Shown: positions 1 to 8,735 of the stretch, piece by piece
Position numbering within the stretch: the stretch's first letter is position 1
How the letters are laid out: each line of letters begins with the position of its first letter
Source: Flavobacterium frigidarium DSM 17623
Lineage (GTDB): Bacteria > Bacteroidota > Bacteroidia > Flavobacteriales > Flavobacteriaceae
Direction: 5' to 3'
Assembly: GCF_000425505.1 (NCBI RefSeq)
Contig: NZ_AUDO01000015.1
Coordinates: 29,844 to 93,843, forward strand
DNA: 64,000 nucleotides
Notes under the pieces: model-generated
The model's input: the letters and a program-made list of their open reading frames with translations, nothing else
The model's database searches: none
Told to the model about the DNA's origin: nothing
Program-made: the position numbers and the translations under genes

Positions 1-264
1 CACACTGGTCAAACGGGAACAGATTATAATTACACTACCGTTTCGCTTGATTTAAATAGCAAAGCATTAGTGAGAGAGACGATTACGCCTCAGGTTCACA
101 TTAAAGCCGACTTATCTAAAATTTTAAACAGTACAAACGTTATCAAACTATCTGATAACAATCCTAACGGAACCGGAGCAAACATCATGGCAGGAGCTAA
201 TCTATCGTTGATCACAGCAAATATTGCTACAATGTTTACTGTAGACCACGTACATAACGATTAA
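1..264 (+). CDS. MbnP-like protein, C-terminal part (5' end outside window)
   Basis: The frame is open from the first base and ends at a TAA at 262-264, giving the last 87 residues of a longer protein. The tail, with an ANIMAGANLSLI stretch and the ending FTVDHVHND, resembles MbnP-family periplasmic proteins of Bacteroidetes; this is recognised from memory of the family. MbnP proteins are named after a partner of methanobactin operons, where MbnP is a substrate of the di-haem enzyme MbnH. A di-haem peroxidase of that general type follows at 408, which supports the call. The histidines near the end (DHVHND) could bind metal, but that is inference. The N-terminus and signal peptide are not visible. 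Confidence 0.6.
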   Translation, partial: HTGQTGTDYNYTTVSLDLNSKALVRETITPQVHIKADLSKILNSTNVIKLSDNNPNGTGANIMAGANLSLITANIATMFTVDHVHND

Positions 265-305
265 TTTCATTTTTAGGAGCACAAGAGTTGGTTTATCAAG
301 CACAT

Positions 306-370
306 TAGTCCCGTCTTCCGCTGTATCTTTTTTTGAAATTAAAAAAAGGATGCCGCTGCAACCGGGGCTA
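306..370. repeat. Imperfect palindromic intergenic element, copy 1
   Basis: The left arm (306-328) and right arm (348-370) are imperfect reverse complements. They read TAGTCCCG...CGCTG.ATC and GGATGCCGCTGC...CGGGGCTA, and a T-run / A-run pair extends the stem up to a short GAAATT loop. It lies between the MbnP-like and peroxidase genes. A related copy in the opposite orientation sits at 23479-23548. It resembles a small interspersed element I remember from Flavobacterium intergenic regions. It has no open frame of its own. Confidence 0.6.
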
Positions 371-407
371 GACGACACCTCTTGTGGTTCTTTTAAAATT
401 TACAACC

Positions 408-1445
408 ATGAAAATCAACTATTTTCTTTGGCTTTTAATTCCGCTATTACTAAGTTGTTCTAATGAGGGAGAAGAGTATGTAAACTTGCCTTTGGATTTT
501 GCTGTTCCTTCAAACTTCCCTAATCTACAGTACGATATAGCTGCAAATCCACCCACAGAGAAAGGATTCGAACTTGGGAAAAAATTGTTTTACGATGGGC
601 GGTTGGCATCAGACGGTTTAGTCTCTTGTGGGTTTTGCCACATTCAAGCCGACGCGTTCACGCATCACGGACATACAGTAAGCCATGGTGTTGATAATGC
701 ATTAGGAACGAGAAACGCTCCTTCGATTCAAAATCTAGCTTATCAGTCTATATTTATGTATGATGGTGCTGCTAACCATTTAGACTTGCAACCCATAATT
801 CCATTGACAAGCGAAATCGAAATGAATGGTGATTTGACTGCTATTCTTGCCATGATGAAAGCAGATAAAGAATATCAAAACTTATTTAAAGCTTCGTTTA
901 CTGATGGAGCTGTTTCTATCGAGAATATGCTCAAAGCACTTTCGCAATTTATGGTAATGTTGACCTCGTCAAACTCTAAATTTGATCACTATAGGCGCAA
1001 TGAAGCTGGTGGAGAATTGACAATAGATGAAAGCGCGGGTTATGCCTTATTTCAAACAAAGTGTGCCTCATGTCACGCGACCGATTTGCAAACAGATGAT
1101 TCTTTCAGGAATAACGGTTTGGCGATTAACCCCTTAATAAATGATGTGGGTCGCTATCGCGTAACTGAACAAGTTCAAGATTACTACAAGTTTAAAGTGC
1201 CAAGTTTACGCAATGTAGAAAAATCAGCGCCTTATATGCACGATGGAAGATTTGGAACCTTAGAAGCCGTTTTAGATCACTATTCATCAGGAGTCAATGC
1301 CTCACTGACATTAGATCCCATTTTACAAAAAGACGGAAAGATTGGAATTGCAATTTCTGCTAAAGAGAAACTGCAGTTAATCGCCTTCTTAAAAACACTA
1401 ACCGATAATCAATATCTCACCGATAAACGATTCTCAGAATATTAA
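408..1445 (+). CDS. Di-haem cytochrome c peroxidase family lipoprotein (MbnH/CcpA-like)
   Basis: 345 residues from ATG 408. This start is preferred over an upstream GTG at 384 because it gives a lipoprotein signal ending LLLLSC (Cys17). Two haem c sites are visible: CGFCH at residues 74-78 and CASCH at 219-223. The conserved family segment FELGKKLFYDGRLASDG precedes the first. Members reduce peroxide or act as MauG/MbnH-like enzymes that oxidise a protein partner, in the periplasm or anchored to a membrane. The preceding gene encodes an MbnP-like protein and the next starts only 4 nt downstream, so the three are probably one operon. Whether it is a true peroxidase or an MbnH-like protein-modifying enzyme cannot be decided here. 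Confidence 0.85.
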   Translation: MKINYFLWLLIPLLLSCSNEGEEYVNLPLDFAVPSNFPNLQYDIAANPPTEKGFELGKKLFYDGRLASDGLVSCGFCHIQADAFTHHGHTVSHGVDNALGTRNAPSIQNLAYQSIFMYDGAANHLDLQPIIPLTSEIEMNGDLTAILAMMKADKEYQNLFKASFTDGAVSIENMLKALSQFMVMLTSSNSKFDHYRRNEAGGELTIDESAGYALFQTKCASCHATDLQTDDSFRNNGLAINPLINDVGRYRVTEQVQDYYKFKVPSLRNVEKSAPYMHDGRFGTLEAVLDHYSSGVNASLTLDPILQKDGKIGIAISAKEKLQLIAFLKTLTDNQYLTDKRFSEY

Positions 1446-1449
1446 AACA

Positions 1450-2421
1450 ATGAAAAATACAATAATTATATTTTTAGTCAGCTTTTGTTCCATTCAATTT
1501 TCAATTGCGGCGCCTATTAAAGATAGTATTTCAAGCTTTACTTTTCAGAAGTTGCAGTTTGAAGCAGCCTTAGATTTCGATTGCGATGCTTGTGGGTGTT
1601 CGGCAAGTGGAGGAAGTATGGGTTTTAGTTCGATGCTAAATTCAAATTTTGTGGGAGTGAGATACTTTTATCAAAGTTATTCAAGTAAAGACGGCATATT
1701 TAACAACTCACCATGGGTTGATGAAAATTTCAATACTACGCAAGTATGGGCAAAAATTCCAGTGACAGATAAGATTCAAGTAACTGCATTAATTCCGTAT
1801 CATTTTCATAATCGCGAGCTAAGTACGGGAAGCGAAAATATAAATGGTCTGGGGGATATTACAGTGATGGCTACTTATTCTGTTTTCAAAACTCAGAAAG
1901 ACAGTGCAGTTTTTGTGCATGATGTGCAATTAGGTGGGGGAGTGAAGCTGCCTACAGGACAATTCAAGGAAGCGAACAATGCAGGAACGGTAAATCAAAG
2001 TTTTCAATTAGGAACCGGAAGTTGGGACTACTTACTATTAACCGAATATGTTATTAAAAGAAAAAGCCTTGGTTTAAATACGATGCTTAATTATACTATT
2101 AAAACCGAAAATGATAAAAAGTACCAATTCGGGAATCAATTGAACTATGGATCCACTTTATTTTATCTTTTGGATTTCAATTCTCTTCAGTTTGTACCGC
2201 AGGTTGGAATCGCGGGGGAGGTTTATGAAACCAATAAGCAATACGGCGAAAATGTATTGAACACTGCGGGAGACATATTGTTTAGTAAATTTGGTTTCGA
2301 ATTAGGGAAAGATAGATTCTCGCTTGGCGTAAATGCCATGTTGCCAATTAATCAACATTTATCAAATGGTAAAATAGAGGCCAATTACAGATGGAGCGTT
2401 AATTTAAATTACAGTTTGTAG
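1450..2421 (+). CDS. Outer-membrane beta-barrel 'transporter'-type protein with CDACGC motif
   Basis: 323 residues with a Sec signal peptide (hydrophobic residues 3-20, cleavage near IAA). The rest alternates polar and hydrophobic short strands and ends with an aromatic strand (WSVNLNYSL), typical of an outer-membrane barrel. Just after the signal comes a Cys cluster, C45-x2-C48-x-C50, followed by a Gly/Ser-rich stretch. A soft metal such as copper could bind there, but that is inference. Similar proteins next to MbnP and di-haem peroxidases in Bacteroidetes are annotated as 'transporter'. It starts 4 nt after the peroxidase gene and closes the operon before the terminator at 2440. Its cargo is unknown. 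Confidence 0.7.
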   Translation: MKNTIIIFLVSFCSIQFSIAAPIKDSISSFTFQKLQFEAALDFDCDACGCSASGGSMGFSSMLNSNFVGVRYFYQSYSSKDGIFNNSPWVDENFNTTQVWAKIPVTDKIQVTALIPYHFHNRELSTGSENINGLGDITVMATYSVFKTQKDSAVFVHDVQLGGGVKLPTGQFKEANNAGTVNQSFQLGTGSWDYLLLTEYVIKRKSLGLNTMLNYTIKTENDKKYQFGNQLNYGSTLFYLLDFNSLQFVPQVGIAGEVYETNKQYGENVLNTAGDILFSKFGFELGKDRFSLGVNAMLPINQHLSNGKIEANYRWSVNLNYSL

Positions 2422-2439
2422 TTATAAAACTCTTGATAA

Positions 2440-2480
2440 TACAAAACCCCTAAAAGTAAATTACTTTTAGGGGTTTTGTA
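2440..2480. terminator. Bidirectional terminator between barrel gene and rnhB
   Basis: Perfect inverted repeat: arms 2440-2459 and 2461-2480, containing ACAAAACCCCTAAAAG and its complement. The A-run and T-run flanks allow termination from both sides of the convergent gene pair. Confidence 0.85.
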
Positions 2481-2481
2481 T

Positions 2482-3147
2482 TTATTGTTCTAGATCTAAT
2501 TTTAATTGATCAGGTAATAACTTAAATGACAAGCGGTGGTACTTAGTGACACCGTATTTTGCAATTGCTGCCCGATGTTCTTTAGTGGGGTAGCCTTTGT
2601 TTTTTTTCCAATTGTACATAGGGTATTCCTCGTGAATGCGATTCATGTATTCATCGCGATATGTTTTTGCTAAAATTGAGGCAGCTGCAATATTCAAATA
2701 TTTTGAATCACCTTTTACTATAGCAAGATTAGGAATTGCAGTAAGTGTTTCTTTTTCTCTAGTAGTAAAAATTTTACCATTTTTATTTTCTCTCCACTTC
2801 TTTTGGATGAACGCACTATTACCATCAATGATTACATATTGAGGAGCTGGTTTTAATTTCAAGACACATTCCTGCATTCCTTTTATAGACGCGTTTAAAA
2901 TATTGATTTCGTCAATTTCATTTGGCTCAAGATGTGTCACTGAGAATGCGACTGCATTTTCCTCAACAATGGGTCTTAATAGGTCCCGAGCTTTCTCTGA
3001 AAGTTTTTTGCTATCTGTTAAGATATTACTAACAAATCTTGTTGGCAAAATTACTGCCGCGGCAGTTACTGGACCCGCTAAACAGCCTCTACCAGCCTCG
3101 TCAGCGCCGGCCTCTAAATTATACTCAGAAAAGCTGTTTTGTAGCAT
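2482..3147 (-). CDS. rnhB: Ribonuclease HII
   Basis: 221 residues, usual length for RNase HII. It removes ribonucleotides from RNA/DNA hybrids in the cytoplasm, including single ribonucleotides misincorporated during replication. The signature GADEAGRG is at residues 14-21 with catalytic D16 and E17. Further family carboxylates are D108 (in VIIDGNSAF) and D165 (in KTYRDEYM), and the conserved NKGYPTKEH block is near the C-terminus. It is transcribed leftward from its own promoter (3183-3213), divergent from susC1 and convergent with the barrel gene. Nothing looks unusual. Confidence 0.95.
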   Translation of the reverse strand: MLQNSFSEYNLEAGADEAGRGCLAGPVTAAAVILPTRFVSNILTDSKKLSEKARDLLRPIVEENAVAFSVTHLEPNEIDEINILNASIKGMQECVLKLKPAPQYVIIDGNSAFIQKKWRENKNGKIFTTREKETLTAIPNLAIVKGDSKYLNIAAASILAKTYRDEYMNRIHEEYPMYNWKKNKGYPTKEHRAAIAKYGVTKYHRLSFKLLPDQLKLDLEQ

Positions 3148-3182
3148 TGTTAATTTAAGTTAAAATTAAAATTAATTTATTG

Positions 3183-3213
3183 CAAAAGTACGAATTTTCA
3201 CAACATATGACAA
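3183..3213 (-). promoter_or_regulatory. Promoter of rnhB
   Basis: Read on the minus strand: TACTTTTG (3183-3190) fits the Bacteroidetes -7 box TAnnTTTG, and TTG (3211-3213) lies 20 nt upstream as the -33 element. Confidence 0.65.
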
Positions 3214-3298
3214 TGTTTTGAAGGATAATGGCGACTATTTTGCAAAAAGCGCTAAAAATTCGCATCAAATAGCTGAATTTTATGAATTTTTTGTTTCG

Positions 3299-3350
3299 TT
3301 TTTAAGATAATTTTAAGATGTTTGTAACAACTAATTCAAAATACAAAAAA
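3299..3350 (+). promoter_or_regulatory. Conserved upstream element and leader of susC1
   Basis: TTTTTAAGATA (3299-3309) ends 41 nt before the ATG, and GATGTTTGTAACAACTAATTC follows up to the start. The same core at the same distance, with a nearly identical GATGTTTGTGCCAACTAATTC leader, precedes susC2 at 8684-8735. GATGTTTG differs by one base from the -7 box TAnnTTTG, so it may be the promoter itself. Confidence 0.55.
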
Positions 3351-6300
3351 ATGAAACTAAAATTTAAATGGATTTTCATGCTATTATTAGCAATGTCTGT
3401 ACAGTTTTCGTTCGCTCAGGAGAAAACTATTTCAGGGGTGGTTTCGGACGCTACGGGTCCAATTCCCGGAGTCAATGTGATCATCAAAGGGACCAAAAGA
3501 TCTGCTCAAACAGATTTTGACGGTAAGTATGCAATTAAAGCAAAGTCGGGTGAGACTTTAGTATTTTCTTATTTAGGCATGAATGATTCTTCTGTTACAA
3601 TAGGAGCTTCAAATTCAATTAATGTAAAGATGACATCTTCATCTCAGGACCTTGATGAGGTTATAGTTGTTGCTTATGGAACAACTACTAAAGAAGCCTT
3701 CACAGGTGCTGCTAGTGTGGTAAGTGCTGAGAAGCTTGAGTTGAGAGCTTTAACGTCTCCTATAGCAGCCATTGAAGGTAATGTGACAGGAGTTCAGTTT
3801 ACTTCTGCTTCAGGTCAGCCAGGATCTTCACCAGGTATAGTAATTAGAGGTGTAGGTACATTGAATGGTAGTTCAGATCCATTAATCATTTTAGATGGAG
3901 TAGATTTTCAAGGAGGTTTAAACACTATCAATCAAGATGATATCGCTTCATTGACGGTACTTAAAGATGCAGCTTCAACTTCTCTTTACGGTTCGCGTGC
4001 AGCAAATGGAGTTGTAATTATTACAACTAAAAAGGGTAAAAAAGGTCGTGGTATTACTGTAAATGCTACTAGTCAATTTGGTGTTATAACTAAAGGTATT
4101 GATGAGTATGATGCAGTTAATCCTGGGCAGTATTATGAGTTGATGTTTCAAGCATATAAAAATACTTTAACTGGTGCTAATGCAGGAGCTACTGCTGCTG
4201 CAAATATCTTCAATCGTTTGGGGAGAAATCCTTTTAATGTTCCTAATGATCAAATAGTAGATGCAAATGGTGTATTAAATCCAAATGCGAAAGTAATTGC
4301 TAAAGACCTAAACTGGTACGATGCATTAGAAAGAACAGGTACGAGACAAAATCATTCGATCAATGTTTCTGGCGGTGGTGATAATCACACGGTATTTTTA
4401 TCTGTTTCGGATTTAGAGGAAAAAGGATATGTAATTGAAAGTGATTACAAAAGAACGACAGGTCGATTGAGTGGTACTTTTAAACCAAAAGAATGGTTGT
4501 CTTTAGGTGGTAATTTAAGTTTTACAGATGAGGTAAGTAGTGGTCCAGCTTCCAGAGGAGCTAGCGTTGCAAATGTATTTTCTTTTGCCAAAGATATGGG
4601 GTCGATTTATTCACCTTACTTATTAGATCCTGTAACAGGTCAATATATTTATGACGAAGCCGGTAATGTAAGATGGGACAGAGGGGAAAGTATATCTGAT
4701 CTTGGAATTCAATCTAGACCAACAAATGTGGGGCGTAATGCTATTGAAGAGGCTATCTTAAATGTAAATTCAACTAAAAGAAATAATATTGGTTACAGGT
4801 TTAATGCCGATTTAACGATTGTTGAAGGTTTAGGTTTAGCTCTTGTATACGGTCAAGATACTCAATCAGGTGTTACTAAAAGTTATGAAAATGCTTTTGT
4901 AGGAGATGGTGCTGGATCTAATGGTAGATTAGATGACAGTCGTTTCACAAGAAACGTAGAAAATTTCAGTCAAGTTTTTTCTTATAAAAAATCTATAGCT
5001 AATCATAATTTTGATGTGATATTAGGACATGAAAGTTTTAATAGAAAATTCAATAACAATAGAGCATTTAAAACGAATCAAACAGTTACTGGAATTTATG
5101 AGTTAGATAACTTTTCTGTAATCTCAGCAGCAAGTGGTAGTAGCACTGATTATAGACTAGAAGGTTTTTTTGCAAGACTTAACTACGATTTGAGTAATAA
5201 GTATTATTTGAGTGGAAGTGTTAGAAGGGATGGTTCATCTGTATTTACAAATAATAAATGGGGTACATTTTATTCTGTAGGTGGATCTTGGAGAATTAAC
5301 AAAGAGGATTTCCTTAAAGATGTTTCATTTGTAAATGATTTAAAATTAAGAGGGTCTTACGGAGAAGTAGGAAATGATAATCTATTAAGTAATGGTTCAA
5401 GAAATTACTATATTTCTCAGCCGTTATATGGTATCTATCCTAATGCTGGTGCTCCTGGCCTTTACTGGAATACAACTGGTAATGCAGATCTTAAGTGGGA
5501 AAAATCTACTAGTTGGGATGTTGCATTAGAATTCGGATTATTTAACAATCGCGTATCTGGATCATTTGAATTTTACAAAAAACAAACTTCTGATTTATTG
5601 TACAATGTGCCTATTCCTGCATCAGAAGGTCAAATTGAAGCGCCTAATAATATTGGAGACATGTACAATCAAGGTTTTGAACTTGGTCTAAACTTAGGTG
5701 TAATAAGAGCTAAAGATTTTTCTTGGGACTTAGGTTTACAAGCTTCTACACTTAAAAACGAAGTTACGAATCTTCCTAGCCCGTTTGTTACTGGTTCTAA
5801 ACGTTGGGAAGTGGGACGTTCTAGGTTTGATTATTTTCTTTATGATTTTGCAGGAGTTGACCCAACTAATGGGGATGCTTTATATAATATGTATGAGGAA
5901 ATTGACGGTGTTGTAGGTGTACCTGTATTAAACGAGGATGGAACACAAAAAACTTCAAACAGTTGGAACACAGCAGGAAAAGGTTATGTAGGAGAAAGTT
6001 CTCTACCTGATTTAATTGGTTCTATTTCTAATAGCTTCAAATTTAAAAATATGGATCTTAGTTTCTTATTTACTTATCAATTAGGTGGTAAAACTTTAGA
6101 TTATGGATATGCAAATTTAATGCATGAAGGAGATTATGGAGCTGCTTTGCATCCTGATGCTCTTAATGCTTGGAAAAATCCAGGGGATATAACAGATGTT
6201 CCTAGATTGCAAAATGGTAATACAAATTTATCTCCTACTTTATCTTCTAGATGGCTTACAGATTCAGATTACATAGCTCTTAGAAACGTAACATTTTCAT

Positions 6301-6491
6301 ATAGTTTGACTAAAGCGGTGTCTGATAAAATTGGAATGGATAAGCTGAAATTTTTCGTTTCAGGAGAGAACATGTTCATAGCAGCTAAGAGAACTGGTTT
6401 GGATCCACAGTATAATCTTGCTGGTACGCCAGATGGTACTGATTATAATCCAAATAGAGTAATATCTTTTGGTGTTAATGCAACTTTTTAA
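3351..6491 (+). CDS. SusC/RagA-type TonB-dependent outer-membrane transporter (pair 1)
   Basis: 1046 residues from ATG 3351, chosen because it gives a clean signal peptide (MKLKFKWIF...FSFAQ); an upstream ATG at 3318 lies in the conserved leader. Domains in order: signal peptide, carboxypeptidase-regulatory-like domain (about 25-105), TonB plug with DPLIILDGVDF and LKDAASTSLYGSRAANG (about 110-230), then a long barrel ending in an aromatic strand. SusC proteins import oligosaccharides or peptides across the outer membrane using TonB energy, with a SusD lipoprotein as lid. The susD partner starts 29 nt downstream. No glycoside hydrolase, sensor or sigma factor is adjacent, so the substrate is unknown. 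It is paralogous to the gene at 8736. Confidence 0.95.
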   Translation: MKLKFKWIFMLLLAMSVQFSFAQEKTISGVVSDATGPIPGVNVIIKGTKRSAQTDFDGKYAIKAKSGETLVFSYLGMNDSSVTIGASNSINVKMTSSSQDLDEVIVVAYGTTTKEAFTGAASVVSAEKLELRALTSPIAAIEGNVTGVQFTSASGQPGSSPGIVIRGVGTLNGSSDPLIILDGVDFQGGLNTINQDDIASLTVLKDAASTSLYGSRAANGVVIITTKKGKKGRGITVNATSQFGVITKGIDEYDAVNPGQYYELMFQAYKNTLTGANAGATAAANIFNRLGRNPFNVPNDQIVDANGVLNPNAKVIAKDLNWYDALERTGTRQNHSINVSGGGDNHTVFLSVSDLEEKGYVIESDYKRTTGRLSGTFKPKEWLSLGGNLSFTDEVSSGPASRGASVANVFSFAKDMGSIYSPYLLDPVTGQYIYDEAGNVRWDRGESISDLGIQSRPTNVGRNAIEEAILNVNSTKRNNIGYRFNADLTIVEGLGLALVYGQDTQSGVTKSYENAFVGDGAGSNGRLDDSRFTRNVENFSQVFSYKKSIANHNFDVILGHESFNRKFNNNRAFKTNQTVTGIYELDNFSVISAASGSSTDYRLEGFFARLNYDLSNKYYLSGSVRRDGSSVFTNNKWGTFYSVGGSWRINKEDFLKDVSFVNDLKLRGSYGEVGNDNLLSNGSRNYYISQPLYGIYPNAGAPGLYWNTTGNADLKWEKSTSWDVALEFGLFNNRVSGSFEFYKKQTSDLLYNVPIPASEGQIEAPNNIGDMYNQGFELGLNLGVIRAKDFSWDLGLQASTLKNEVTNLPSPFVTGSKRWEVGRSRFDYFLYDFAGVDPTNGDALYNMYEEIDGVVGVPVLNEDGTQKTSNSWNTAGKGYVGESSLPDLIGSISNSFKFKNMDLSFLFTYQLGGKTLDYGYANLMHEGDYGAALHPDALNAWKNPGDITDVPRLQNGNTNLSPTLSSRWLTDSDYIALRNVTFSYSLTKAVSDKIGMDKLKFFVSGENMFIAAKRTGLDPQYNLAGTPDGTDYNPNRVISFGVNATF

Positions 6492-6520
6492 AGTAGAATT
6501 ATTAAATAAAAAATAAACAA

Positions 6521-8134
6521 ATGATACAGAAAAAATATAAATTACTACTTGCATTGTCAATGTTGACGATTGTAAGTTGTACGGATACATATCTTGATAC
6601 GGTGCCGACCGATTCTATAGCAGAAGATGCAGCATTGTCTACTCCAGAAAACATGGCTCTTGTGTTAAATGGGTTGCACAGACAAATGTATGCTCAGTCT
6701 ACTTTGACTGGTGCTACAAGCAGTAGATCAGGTGAAAGTCATTTTATACCTGCTTTAGATGCAGTTGGTGGAAATATAATTCATTCGTCTCCTGGGAATG
6801 GATGGATGACTGCTGATCTAAAATGGAACAGTCATACGCTACCAACCTCTGGGACCAACTTTAATTTTTGGTTCCAAAGATATCACTTTATACAGAGTTC
6901 AAATGCTATAATAAGTAAAGTTGATGAGTCTAGTTTTCCTGTAACTCCGCAACTTAATAATGTTTTAGGACAAGCTTATGCTTACCGTGCTTGGTCTTAT
7001 TTAAGATTAGTTACTACTTTTTCTAAAGGATATCTTGTAGGAAATCCTGCAACAGATCCGGGAGTTCCATTATTGCTTACTGCTGGTACTCCTTATGTGG
7101 GGGCTGCAAGAGGAACAGTGCAAGAAGTTTATACTCAAATGGAAAAAGACATTGACCAGTCAATAGCTTATCTTAAAAATGCAAGTAGCCCTGATAATAA
7201 ATCTAACATTTCAATAAATGCAGCTTACGGTATTAAAGCACGTATCGCGTTGTCAAGAGGAAATTGGTCTGTGGCGGCTGCTAATGCAGCACTTGCTAGA
7301 ACTGGTTTTCCATTGTTAAATGAAACTCAGTGGGACTCAGGATTCAATACTTATGATTTGCCGGAAGTTATCTGGGGAGGACGTGTAATTGATGCTGAAT
7401 CTGCTTTCTTTTCATCTTACTTTTACTATGTCGCTTTTGCTTTTAATGGTAGTCAAAATAGAAGTAATCCTAAACTTATTAGCAAAGAATTATATGACGC
7501 AATTCCTGCTACAGATTTTAGAAATAAAGAATGGTTGCCTAAAGCGCCTAATACAAATGGAGCTGCATCTAATGGTCAAGGTGGAAGTTTTACAACGGAT
7601 CCAAATTACAGTGATAAAGCATCTTTCGACGCTGCAAAAGCTGCAATTATTGCTAAATATGGAGCGACAAGTGGACACAATACACATCCTTATATGAACG
7701 TTAAGTTCAAGCAAAAAAATCCTGGTTCTATTGATCCTGATGATGTAATCTACATGCGTTCTGCTGAAATGTACTTGATTGAAGCTGAAGCTAAAGCTAT
7801 GATGAATGATATCGCTGGTGCTCAATTAGTTTTACAAGCTTTTGGTAAATCAAGAGACACGGCATATAACTCAAGTATCTACACTACCAAAACAGCTCTT
7901 ATGGACCATATCAAATGGCAAAGAAGAGTTGAGTTGTGGGGAGAAGGATTCAGTTTCCATGATCAAATTAGATGGGACGAGGGTATCGATCAATCCAAAT
8001 CTGGTGCTTCTTTAGTATTGTACGGTGATGGATTTATGCAAGCAAAACCTTCTGTTAATAATAATTGGATATGGAAAATTCCTCAGCAAGAACTTGACGC
8101 AAATCCATTTCTCACAAATGCTGATCAAAATTAA
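6521..8134 (+). CDS. SusD/RagB-family substrate-binding lipoprotein (pair 1)
   Basis: 537 residues with a lipoprotein signal (LTIVSC, Cys20) and the SusD N-terminus YLDTVPTDS. The alpha-helical TPR-like core includes ALRAW-type segments (GQAYAYRAWSYLRL), and the conserved C-terminal block has RSAEMYLIEAEAKA and RRVELWGEGFSFHDQIRW. SusD proteins cap the SusC barrel on the cell surface and bind the incoming ligand. It is 29 nt after susC1, in the same operon, and followed by a terminator at 8203. The ligand cannot be predicted from the sequence. Confidence 0.95.
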   Translation: MIQKKYKLLLALSMLTIVSCTDTYLDTVPTDSIAEDAALSTPENMALVLNGLHRQMYAQSTLTGATSSRSGESHFIPALDAVGGNIIHSSPGNGWMTADLKWNSHTLPTSGTNFNFWFQRYHFIQSSNAIISKVDESSFPVTPQLNNVLGQAYAYRAWSYLRLVTTFSKGYLVGNPATDPGVPLLLTAGTPYVGAARGTVQEVYTQMEKDIDQSIAYLKNASSPDNKSNISINAAYGIKARIALSRGNWSVAAANAALARTGFPLLNETQWDSGFNTYDLPEVIWGGRVIDAESAFFSSYFYYVAFAFNGSQNRSNPKLISKELYDAIPATDFRNKEWLPKAPNTNGAASNGQGGSFTTDPNYSDKASFDAAKAAIIAKYGATSGHNTHPYMNVKFKQKNPGSIDPDDVIYMRSAEMYLIEAEAKAMMNDIAGAQLVLQAFGKSRDTAYNSSIYTTKTALMDHIKWQRRVELWGEGFSFHDQIRWDEGIDQSKSGASLVLYGDGFMQAKPSVNNNWIWKIPQQELDANPFLTNADQN

Positions 8135-8202
8135 CTGGTTTTAATACTAAAATTAGAGCTTAAACAGTTCTCAGTACATTAGAGTAATTAGTTTTAAATA
8201 AA

Positions 8203-8235
8203 GAAGAGGCTGTCTTATAAAGGCAGCCTCTTTTT
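8203..8235 (+). terminator. Terminator after susCD pair 1
   Basis: GAAGAGGCTG...CAGCCTCTTTTT hairpin with a small internal mismatch and a T-run. It separates the first SusCD operon from the long leader region of the second. Confidence 0.8.
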
Positions 8236-8683
8236 GCGTTTTGTAGTCTTGGAATTATAGTGAGACTTATCGTGTCTTGCATTTCTCTAATAATTTTAAA
8301 AGCAAATAATGTCTAATTATTTTGTTAGAATTATTCCTTAGGTTTTTTTAAGGTAGTCTTGTTATAATAGTGGTGACATGGAAAAGATCCAAAATTAAGT
8401 AATGCTAATTTTCTCTTCAGAATATAGGTGAGGGTTTACAGGTACAACCTAGCTATAAATATACCTAAAGACATACAACTACTTATTCCAAAACATGAAT
8501 ACTCAATCAGCAACTAATTGTATTTTTAAAAGTGTTATCTTAATGTTATATTAAAGTTATTTAAAATAAAAACATTGAATATTTACTGCGTAATGACCGT
8601 TTTAAGTTTTAAATAACGTTAAAAACGACGAATTTGTTAAAATAGAGGTGGAAATTCATAAATTTTATGATTTTAAAATTTTA
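8236..8683. other. Non-coding region upstream of susC2
   Basis: About 450 AT-rich bases without a convincing reading frame. No clear TAnnTTTG/TTG promoter pair or strong hairpin was found. The last part (from about 8620) resembles the region upstream of susC1, including AATTTTATGA followed by the TTTTTAAGATA core. It probably carries the control region of the second SusCD operon, but no specific operator can be named. Confidence 0.5.
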
Positions 8684-8735
8684 TTTTTAAGATATATTTA
8701 TGATGTTTGTGCCAACTAATTCAAATTCATAAAAT
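8684..8735 (+). promoter_or_regulatory. Conserved upstream element and leader of susC2
   Basis: TTTTTAAGATA (8684-8694) again ends exactly 41 nt before the ATG and is followed by ATGATGTTTGTGCCAACTAA, matching the susC1 leader. The conservation between two paralogous operons suggests a shared promoter or regulator site. Confidence 0.55.

Noticed and set aside
3318..3350. Longer start for susC1 at an upstream ATG
   Set aside because: It lies in the leader conserved with susC2, where the equivalent ATG is out of place, and would put 11 residues before a clean signal peptide.
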